Shown: positions 8,182 to 14,377 of the stretch, piece by piece | Layout: each line of letters starts with the position of its first letter | Position numbering within the stretch: position 1 is the stretch's first letter | Assembly: GCA_029256345.1 (NCBI GenBank) | Contig: JAQSYC010000011.1 | Coordinates: forward strand, 1-22,566 | Direction: 5' to 3' | DNA: 22,566 bases | Origin: Clostridia bacterium | Lineage (GTDB): Bacteria > Bacillota > Clostridia > Lachnospirales > Cellulosilyticaceae | Program-made: the position numbers and the translations under genes | The notes under the pieces: generated by a model | Database searches by the model: none | What the model was told of the DNA's origin: nothing | What the model saw: only the letters and a program-made list of their open reading frames with translations

Positions 8182-9159
8182 TTATATATAACCGTAAAGC
8201 CCTCTTACAGATACTTCTCCGCTAAAAATAGTTTCTTCCTGTCCCTCTGCATTTATTATGACAAGCGAACCATCTTTTGCAATATCTTTTGCATAAGCTG
8301 TATATTCCTCTTGATGTGTTATAATCTTGACATCACTATTAAGTGTTATACAGTAATCTTTATATCTTTGTAAAAAATGTCCTATATTTCTTTGTGTTTT
8401 ATAAATCATGTAATCTTTTTCAAATGCTTCCAAAACCCCCTTAATAATATACCTGCGCATATATTGCTTACCACCCTCCTGGCTAAGAGAGGTGGCATGG
8501 GAAAGTCCCTCAGGAAAGTCCTTGGTATTAACATTAATGCCTATGCCCACAACAATATAATTAACCCCATCCAGTTCAGCATTCATCTCTGTCAGAATAC
8601 CGCATACCTTTTTTCCATTGATAACGACATCATTGGGCCATTTAATCCGGCATTCTAAGCCAGTTACTCTACTAATCCCCTCACATACACTGAGCCCTGC
8701 CAGTAGTGTCAGCTGACTGGCTTGCATAGGCAGGATGTCCGGTTTAAGAATCATACTCATCCATATGCCTGTCTTGCCTGGAGAATCCCAGTTTTTACCC
8801 AATCTGCCTTTTCCTGCAATCTGCCTGTCTGCTATGACAACCGTACCTTCCGCTGCATTTTCTCTAGCAAGGGTTTTGGCCATGTCATTTGTCGAATTGA
8901 TTTGCTCATAATATCTGATATCTTTACCTAATACTTTTGTTTGAATAATACTTGACACCTCTGATTTAGTAACAATATCAGGAGTTGTCTTCAGTCTATA
9001 CCCTTTTCTAGTCATTGATTCTATGTTATAGCCCTCTTCTTTAAGCTTATTAATATTTTTCCACACACCTGCTCTTGTAATGCCTAGTTTGCTGCTGATT
9101 TCTTCACCAGATATATACTCTTTTTGTGACTTTAGAAATTCAAGTACCTTTTCTTTCAT
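8182..9159 (-). CDS. birA: Biotin-protein ligase and biotin operon repressor BirA
   Basis: Bifunctional: forms biotinyl-5'-AMP and transfers biotin to carrier proteins, and, through its N-terminal domain, can repress biotin genes. Residues 1-60 form a winged helix-turn-helix (ISSKLGITRAGVWKNINKL). The ligase core has the biotinyl-AMP loop GKGRLG at 116-121, KWPND at 173-177, the GILTEM segment and GIGINVN. The last 50 residues are the SH3-like C-terminal domain. At 325 residues it is the long, DNA-binding class. ATG start with GAGG about 6 nt upstream. No biotin biosynthesis gene or obvious long dyad operator lies in the window, so its regulatory targets are elsewhere. It lies downstream of the ftsH terminator and heads birA-DUF6145. 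Confidence 0.96.
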   Translation of the reverse strand: MKEKVLEFLKSQKEYISGEEISSKLGITRAGVWKNINKLKEEGYNIESMTRKGYRLKTTPDIVTKSEVSSIIQTKVLGKDIRYYEQINSTNDMAKTLARENAAEGTVVIADRQIAGKGRLGKNWDSPGKTGIWMSMILKPDILPMQASQLTLLAGLSVCEGISRVTGLECRIKWPNDVVINGKKVCGILTEMNAELDGVNYIVVGIGINVNTKDFPEGLSHATSLSQEGGKQYMRRYIIKGVLEAFEKDYMIYKTQRNIGHFLQRYKDYCITLNSDVKIITHQEEYTAYAKDIAKDGSLVIINAEGQEETIFSGEVSVRGLYGYI

Positions 9160-9216
9160 ACCCCGCCTCTTTTCCTGCTATTTTAGTAGTCACTTTTACA
9201 TGGATTGTTTAATGAC

Positions 9217-9245
9217 AAAAAGCCGAAAATATGCTTCGGCTTTTT
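9217..9245 (-). terminator. Intrinsic terminator after ftsH
   Basis: An 11-bp stem AAAAAGCCGAA/TTCGGCTTTTT with a 7-nt loop, 11 nt past the ftsH stop. It has A/T runs on both sides, so it could act in both directions. It ends the tilS-hpt-ftsH unit. Confidence 0.88.
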
Positions 9246-9256
9246 ATCTCTATAAA

Positions 9257-11176
9257 TTATACTCCGTCTATAATATCTGGTTTGGATCCATTGGTTTCTT
9301 TATCAAAGTCAAATAGATTCAGATCATCTAATTTTTCTAAACTGATTTCTTCACCTTTCATAATTTTCCTGAATTCTTTACCTGTTAACTTTTCCTTTTT
9401 GATAAGAATCTCAGCTGATTTATGAAGAATATCCATATTTAATTCTAAAACTTCTTTTGCTCTCACATAACATCTTTCAATTAGACTTCTGATATGTGTA
9501 TCGATTTGAGTCGCAACATTTTCACTATAATTACGGGTATGTGTAAAGTCTCTTCCTAAAAATACCTCTTCTTGTTCATCTCCGAATTTCATAGGACCCA
9601 GCTCACTCATACCATATTTGGTAACCATATCCCGGGCAATACGTGTTGCGCGTTCAATATCGTTTGAGGCACCTGTTGTGATATCTCCAAGCACAAGTTC
9701 TTCTGCTGCCCGTCCGCCAAGCAGTGATATAATTTCATCTATCATCTTTGTCTTTGTCATATACATTCTGTCTTCTTTTGGGATAGGCATGGTATAGCCT
9801 CCTGCAAACCCTGTTGGAATAATAGAAATACTATGAACTGGATCAAGATTTTCTAGAACTTCATGAATAAGTGCATGCCCTATCTCATGAAAAGCTGTGA
9901 TACGCTTTTCTTTTTCTGTGATAACATGACTTTTCTTCTCTGTTCCGACTGTAATCTTTATAAATGCTTTTTGAACTTCTTCCATGTCGATTGCACGTTT
10001 TTTGTGTCTAGCTGCCAATAGTGCTGCTTCATTCATAAGATTTGCAAGGTCTGCACCAGTAAAACCTGATGTCGTCCTGGCAATTGTATCTATATCCACA
10101 TCTTCCTGAAGCGGCTTACCTTTTGCATGAACCTTCAAAATAGCACTACGACCTTTAATATCCGGTCTGCCTACTACAATCTGTCTGTCAAAACGACCTG
10201 GTCTAAGAAGCGCTGGGTCAAGAACATCCGCACGGTTCGTTGCAGCCAAGATAATAACCCCTTCGTTGGCACCAAACCCATCCATCTCAACTAAAAGCTG
10301 ATTGAGTGTCTGCTCTCTCTCATCATGACCTCCACCAAGGCCTGCGCCACGTTTTCTACCTACCGCATCAATCTCATCAATAAACACGATACATGGGGCA
10401 TTTTTCTTAGCCTGTTCAAATAAATCTCTTACACGAGATGCTCCAACACCTACAAACATCTCCACAAAATCAGAACCTGAGATACTAAAGAAAGGTACAC
10501 CTGCTTCGCCGGCTACTGCCTTTGCCAAAAGGGTTTTTCCTGTTCCCGGAGGACCTACAAGTAGCATACCTTTAGGAATTTTAGCACCTAACTGCATGTA
10601 ACGGTTTTGATTTTTGAGGAAGTCAACCACCTCGGCTACTTCTTCTTTTTCTTCATCTAATCCGGCAACGTCCTTAAATGTAATACTGCCTTTTTCATCA
10701 ATAGTCATCTTAGCTTTACTTTTACCAAAAGACATAATACGGCCGCCACCACCGCCACCGCCTTGCATCTGCTGAATAAAAAATATCATAATAAATATGA
10801 ACATACCTACTATAAGTACAATCTGCATAATAGGTAAAAACAGACTTGGTTGTGGTAATTTTGTTTCTACGACTACAGCACTTCTAACATCATCCGGCAA
10901 TTCATGATAAAATTCCATAAATGCTTGCTGATCAATTGGAATGGTGATGGTTTGACCCGTCCCATTAACAACTTTTGCATAACCTGAGTTGCCGCCATCT
11001 GATAGTTCAATCGATACGCGTTCTACTTTTTTGTCCTTAATGTCCTGTATTAATTGTCCGTACACCATGCCGTCTATACTCTGAACGGCATCTCTGCTCG
11101 TTCCCAAAAACACCGCTATGAATAGTACTCCAACAATAATAAGATACAAATAGGTTCCTTTAAATTTCTTTTTCAA
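9257..11176 (-). CDS. ftsH: ATP-dependent zinc metalloprotease FtsH
   Basis: A membrane-anchored AAA+ protease (639 residues) that degrades misfolded membrane and regulatory proteins. Order: TM1 at about residues 8-26, an extracytoplasmic domain, TM2 at about 113-135, a Gly-rich linker (seven Gly in a row), the AAA domain with Walker A GPPGTGKT, Walker B IVFIDEIDAVGRKRG and the second region of homology (ATNRADVLDPALLRPGRFD), then the M41 peptidase with zinc motif HEIGH. Most relatives have HEAGH and a GRALGYTM-like segment; here they read HEIGH and GFAGGYTM, within family variation. The start is TTG at 11176, 9 nt after AGGAGG. An ATG seven bases earlier is out of frame and opens only a 7-codon reading frame. 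The gene follows hpt by 27 nt. Confidence 0.97.
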   Translation of the reverse strand: MKKKFKGTYLYLIIVGVLFIAVFLGTSRDAVQSIDGMVYGQLIQDIKDKKVERVSIELSDGGNSGYAKVVNGTGQTITIPIDQQAFMEFYHELPDDVRSAVVVETKLPQPSLFLPIMQIVLIVGMFIFIMIFFIQQMQGGGGGGGRIMSFGKSKAKMTIDEKGSITFKDVAGLDEEKEEVAEVVDFLKNQNRYMQLGAKIPKGMLLVGPPGTGKTLLAKAVAGEAGVPFFSISGSDFVEMFVGVGASRVRDLFEQAKKNAPCIVFIDEIDAVGRKRGAGLGGGHDEREQTLNQLLVEMDGFGANEGVIILAATNRADVLDPALLRPGRFDRQIVVGRPDIKGRSAILKVHAKGKPLQEDVDIDTIARTTSGFTGADLANLMNEAALLAARHKKRAIDMEEVQKAFIKITVGTEKKSHVITEKEKRITAFHEIGHALIHEVLENLDPVHSISIIPTGFAGGYTMPIPKEDRMYMTKTKMIDEIISLLGGRAAEELVLGDITTGASNDIERATRIARDMVTKYGMSELGPMKFGDEQEEVFLGRDFTHTRNYSENVATQIDTHIRSLIERCYVRAKEVLELNMDILHKSAEILIKKEKLTGKEFRKIMKGEEISLEKLDDLNLFDFDKETNGSKPDIIDGV

Positions 11177-11203
11177 ATCTCATTTCCTCCTTTCTTTTAC
11201 TGT

Positions 11204-11722
11204 CTAGCCTCTATTTACTGCAATGTAAGGAATGTTTCTATAGTACTGACGATAATCGAGTCCATATCCAATAACAAACTCATCGCCTATTGTAAACCCA
11301 GCATACTCCACATCTACGTTAGCTTCTCTTTGCTCTGCCTTATCCAGAAGTGTACAAATTTTAATACTTTCTGGGGCTCTTTCTTTCAAGATGTTTTTGA
11401 TATACCGAAGTGTTCTGCCTGAATCAATAATATCCTCTACTATCAAAATATGTTTGCCTTCAATTGGCTCATCTAAGTCCTTTAAAATCTTTACTACACC
11501 ACTACTCTTATATTCATCCCCATAACTTGATACAACCATAAACTCCATTTTCATAGGTATTTTTATATGCTTAACGAGATCTGTCATAAACATAACGCCG
11601 CCCTTAAGTATACATAATACGATGATTTCTTGATTCTCATAATCTTTTGTGATTTGCTCTCCAAGCTCCTTAACACGCTTTTGCAGCTCTTCTTCAGATA
11701 TGAGTGTTTCTAATTTTAACAT
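11204..11722 (-). CDS. hpt: Hypoxanthine(-guanine) phosphoribosyltransferase
   Basis: A 172-residue purine-salvage enzyme that converts hypoxanthine or guanine plus PRPP to IMP or GMP in the cytoplasm. The type I PRTase fold is shown by the CILKGGVMF loop near residue 37, the flexible-loop SSYG near 65, and the PRPP-binding VEDIIDSGRTL at 95-105; the C-terminal GYGLDY is typical. Length is standard. ATG start with an ideal AGGAGG 5 nt upstream. It sits 15 nt after tilS and 27 nt before ftsH, the conserved tilS-hpt-ftsH order seen throughout Firmicutes. Confidence 0.97.
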   Translation of the reverse strand: MLKLETLISEEELQKRVKELGEQITKDYENQEIIVLCILKGGVMFMTDLVKHIKIPMKMEFMVVSSYGDEYKSSGVVKILKDLDEPIEGKHILIVEDIIDSGRTLRYIKNILKERAPESIKICTLLDKAEQREANVDVEYAGFTIGDEFVIGYGLDYRQYYRNIPYIAVNRG

Positions 11723-11737
11723 AGTACCTCCTGTTAT

Positions 11738-13108
11738 TTATTCTAACATGATTTGTATTTCCAGTACCTCTTCAGTATGTTCTGTGATATAGTAGCTGGT
11801 ACTTAATCTGCTTCCTACTATCCATATAATCTCATTACCATCTGCTATCAGAGGTAAACTATCCCTAAGTATTTTAGGAACCTTGTCATCTATCAATAAT
11901 TTCTTGAGTTTTTTAGTTCCCGCAGCAGTCATTATATAATCCTGAGGTAACCTTGTACGAATTTGCAATCCATCTTTTATTTTACCATAATCAATATATT
12001 TAGTATACATTTTTTCATTTTTTTGATTAATTGTTTGCTTAGGCACTATCTTTAACAACAGTTTGCTTTTGAGCTCAGGTATCTGTATGGTTCCTATCTT
12101 TATATCGTATCGAAACCCCGTTGCTTCCATACCTTCATAGTTAATGATTATCTCATCATATTGCCTGATGGCCGTTATGCGATAGGGAAGAGATACCTTT
12201 TTTCCACTTTGTAGTTTTATAAGCCCTAAGACGCTCTCTAAATGCTTTAAAGTAATATCCTTTATTGTCTTATTTAATACCTGAATGCCTAATAGAATAA
12301 TTCTTTTTTGAATATAAGGATGATATTTTTCAAAAAGCTTTAAACTAATAATCAGTCCTTGGTTCGTCTGAACAGTACACTTTTCAAACAAGTTTTTGGT
12401 ATATTCTTTTAAAAACTGCTCATGTTCTCTGTATAAATGGCTGTGCCCTCCTAATAAACTCACAACATTTTCATTAATATTTTCCTCTATATAGGGTATG
12501 CACTCTAATCTTATCTTATTTCTTGTATAGATAGGCATAAAATTAGTATGATCATCTCTGTATGCTATAGCATACTCTTTGCAGTATGCTTCTATCTCTA
12601 CTCTTTTGAGGCATAACAGCGGACGTATAATGGTATCTCTTATGGGCGGTATACCACCTAACCCATGAATATCTGTACCTCTCAAAAATCTCATAATAAG
12701 TGTTTCTGCTTGGTCATTCATTGTATGGGCTGTTACTATCTTACTACTATTATTTGATAAAGATATAAAGAAATTATATCTTTCTGTTCTTCCAGCTTCT
12801 TCTTCCGATACATTATACGTCTTTGCCAGTTCTTTAATGTCACAGTTATGCCTATAGTAAGACAGATTCCAAGCTTCACACATCTGTTTTACAAACAGTG
12901 CATCTCCCTCTGCTTCTGCCCTCATACCATGATGCACATGGGCCACTTTTATTTGAACATCATAATAACTCTGATGCGTATACAAAAAATGGAGCAGCAT
13001 CATCGAGTCAGCTCCTCCAGATACACCCACTACTAAACAATCTCCACTTTGTATAAGATTATACTCTTTTATAAAATTTTTAACTTTATTTTCTATAGCT
13101 CTACACAT
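11738..13108 (-). CDS. tilS: tRNA(Ile)-lysidine synthetase
   Basis: Modifies C34 of the CAU-anticodon tRNA-Ile to lysidine so that it reads AUA; essential, cytoplasmic. In the 456 residues the N-terminal PP-loop ATPase has SGGADS at 30-35 and the downstream HxxHGxRAEA and TAHTMNDQAETLIMRF stretches. A central helical domain follows, then the TilS C-terminal domain (LPQDYIMTAAGTKKLKKLLID...GSRLS) that contacts the tRNA acceptor arm. ATG start with GAGGAG 8 nt upstream. First gene of tilS-hpt-ftsH. Its candidate promoter overlaps that of the divergent MIF-like gene. Confidence 0.96.
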   Translation of the reverse strand: MCRAIENKVKNFIKEYNLIQSGDCLVVGVSGGADSMMLLHFLYTHQSYYDVQIKVAHVHHGMRAEAEGDALFVKQMCEAWNLSYYRHNCDIKELAKTYNVSEEEAGRTERYNFFISLSNNSSKIVTAHTMNDQAETLIMRFLRGTDIHGLGGIPPIRDTIIRPLLCLKRVEIEAYCKEYAIAYRDDHTNFMPIYTRNKIRLECIPYIEENINENVVSLLGGHSHLYREHEQFLKEYTKNLFEKCTVQTNQGLIISLKLFEKYHPYIQKRIILLGIQVLNKTIKDITLKHLESVLGLIKLQSGKKVSLPYRITAIRQYDEIIINYEGMEATGFRYDIKIGTIQIPELKSKLLLKIVPKQTINQKNEKMYTKYIDYGKIKDGLQIRTRLPQDYIMTAAGTKKLKKLLIDDKVPKILRDSLPLIADGNEIIWIVGSRLSTSYYITEHTEEVLEIQIMLE

Positions 13109-13146
13109 ATTTTATCTCCTCGCACACTCTTTTCGCAAATCTATCC

Positions 13147-13175
13147 TTTAAACGACACGTTCTCTATATTATAAT
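13147..13175 (+). promoter_or_regulatory. Candidate promoter for the MIF-like gene
   Basis: Plus strand: TTTAAA, 17-nt spacer, TATAAT (13147-13152 and 13170-13175). The -10 is perfect and the -35 weak. Expected leader is about 50 nt. The -10 overlaps that of the divergent tilS promoter. Confidence 0.5.
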
Positions 13176-13201
13176 ATATATGGAGTATTATCACTATCCA
13201 A
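13173..13201 (-). promoter_or_regulatory. Candidate promoter for tilS-hpt-ftsH
   Basis: Minus strand: TTGGAT, 17-nt spacer, TATATT (13196-13201 and 13173-13178). It is the best-spaced pair upstream of tilS. A nearby perfect TATAAT on this strand lacks a -35 at proper spacing. Confidence 0.5.
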
Positions 13202-13232
13202 TATTTATTTTAATAACGAAAGGAAGATGGTT

Positions 13233-13577
13233 ATGCCTTATATTGATTCAAAAGTTACCGTTTCTCTCACAGAAGAGAAAAAAGATGTGCTGAAAACTGA
13301 ACTCGGCAAGATTATTTCACTTATTCCCGGAAAAAGTGAAGATTTTTTGATGGTGGGCTTCGATGATAATTATTCTCTTTATTTTAAAGGGAATAAACTA
13401 GATTTTGGGGCTTTTGTAGAAGTTAAAATATTTGGTGCAACACCGCAAGCTTCTCTTGATGCTGTGACAAAAGAGATTTGCATGCTTTATTCTAGGGAAC
13501 TTGATATTTCAGCTGATTGTATCTACGTAAAATACGAGGAAGTGTCTACTTGGGGCTGGAATGGCAATAATTTTTAG
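13233..13577 (+). CDS. MIF/tautomerase-superfamily protein (macrophage migration inhibitory factor homologue)
   Basis: A 114-residue cytoplasmic protein of MIF length. The start is the ATG at 13233, not the in-frame ATG at 13227: the AAGGAAG ribosome site lies 6 nt before it but abuts the first ATG, and this start puts Pro at position 2. In MIF the processed N-terminal Pro1 is the tautomerase base. Other MIF features are PGKSED, with Lys aligning to MIF Lys32, and the C-terminal segment DISADCIYVKYEEV...WGWNGNNF, matching the ISPDRVYINYYDM...VGWNNSTF pattern (Tyr95 kept, Asn97 replaced by Lys). The natural substrate is not known for bacterial members. It is one of only two plus-strand protein genes here and converges on a small membrane-protein gene, overlapping by 4 nt at the stop codons. 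Confidence 0.88.
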   Translation: MPYIDSKVTVSLTEEKKDVLKTELGKIISLIPGKSEDFLMVGFDDNYSLYFKGNKLDFGAFVEVKIFGATPQASLDAVTKEICMLYSRELDISADCIYVKYEEVSTWGWNGNNF

Positions 13578-13852
13578 CTGAAATAAAGTACTGTTCCAAT
13601 AATGAATGTAATGCCACAAACAGCTAATGAAATATTAAAGAATCTATCAATTGTTTTGGCATTAGACGTTTTTTTTTCATATTTTTTATAAGGAATTATC
13701 CCTGGTGTTTTTTTGAGATGATTTTCTATAATATTTTCTGCATAAAGAAATAAATTATCAGGAATATTATTTATTTCTCTTTCTTTTAATATAAATACAG
13801 CTTTTTCATACCAGTCACTTTTATCTCCATCTATCGTCACTTGTCTTTTCAT
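13574..13852 (-). CDS. Small C-terminally membrane-anchored protein, unknown function
   Basis: A 92-residue protein that I do not recognise. The first 70 residues are hydrophilic and mostly helical or charged (DGDKSDWYEKAVFILKE near the N-terminus). A single hydrophobic segment spans about residues 73-90 with only one or two residues after it, so the topology resembles a tail-anchored protein with the bulk in the cytoplasm. No signal peptide or Cys motif. ATG start with an ideal AAGGAGG 5-6 nt upstream, which supports a real gene despite its size. Its stop overlaps that of the convergent MIF-like gene by 4 nt (13574-13577), leaving no room for a terminator between them. Confidence 0.8.
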   Translation of the reverse strand: MKRQVTIDGDKSDWYEKAVFILKEREINNIPDNLFLYAENIIENHLKKTPGIIPYKKYEKKTSNAKTIDRFFNISLAVCGITFIIGTVLYFS

Positions 13853-13987
13853 TTTTGCCTCCTTAAAAGTTATTAGTTAGAAATTTGCCAAATCAATGGA
13901 AATTTATTCATTTTTTAACTGTTTTAGCGAATATATTCCACCAAATAAGACAAACTACTACTATAAACCGTTAAAGGAGGTCTATTT

Positions 13988-14305
13988 ATGCCCAATTTAA
14001 GATGTAGTGTTGAAAGCTGTGGTTACCATAAGGAAGATTATTGCTCCGCAGGCCGTATAAGTGTAGATGGTTCCCAAGCTTACAGTCCTGATGTAACTTC
14101 CTGTAATACTTATATCCACGGTTCTGCTACTAACAGCAGCTCCTTAGAACCTACTCCAGAAATGGCTGTCCAATGTGATGCCATCAAATGTGAGTACAAT
14201 GCCAATCATGTCTGTTCTGCTTCCAGTATTCAAATTTCTAACCAATCTTATGCTTGCGATTCTTCTGATGATACATTATGTGCATCCTTTAGTGCCAGGC
14301 AATAA
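13988..14305 (+). CDS. Tandem DUF1540 Cys-rich protein
   Basis: A 105-residue protein made of two DUF1540 (PF07561) repeats. Repeat 1 has Cys6, Cys11, Cys19 and Cys39 (C-x4-C-x7-C-x19-C, with GYHKEDYC). Repeat 2 has Cys63, Cys68, Cys76 and Cys98 (C-x4-C-x7-C-x21-C) plus an extra Cys90. They are joined by a Ser/Thr/Pro/Glu linker (about 43-60). The regular Cys spacing suggests metal binding or disulfides, but the function of the family is unknown. No signal peptide. ATG start with AAAGGAGG 7 nt upstream. It is a monocistronic plus-strand gene that converges on spoIIE and shares a bidirectional terminator with it. No confident sigma-A promoter is seen in the 135-nt upstream gap. Confidence 0.9.
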   Translation: MPNLRCSVESCGYHKEDYCSAGRISVDGSQAYSPDVTSCNTYIHGSATNSSSLEPTPEMAVQCDAIKCEYNANHVCSASSIQISNQSYACDSSDDTLCASFSARQ

Positions 14306-14323
14306 AAAGGCTTAACTGATTAT

Positions 14324-14370
14324 AAAATAGTGCATAAGTAGCTCCTTTGAGCTGCCTATGCACTATTTTT
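14324..14370. terminator. Bidirectional terminator between DUF1540 gene and spoIIE
   Basis: A long two-part hairpin: a 13-bp outer stem (14324-14336 with 14357-14369), a 3x3 internal loop, a 5-bp inner stem AGCTC/GAGCT and a CTTT loop. T runs leave on both strands, so it can end both convergent transcripts. Confidence 0.88.
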
Positions 14371-14377
14371 GCTGTAT

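Noticed and set aside
9160..9216. A BirA operator or clear promoter in front of birA.
   Set aside because: No long dyad and no well-spaced -35/-10 pair; TTGTCA and TAAAAG are only 14 nt apart.
13227..13232. ATG at 13227 as the start of the MIF-like gene.
   Set aside because: The ribosome site abuts it, and it would bury the Pro that must follow the initiator Met in an active MIF protein.
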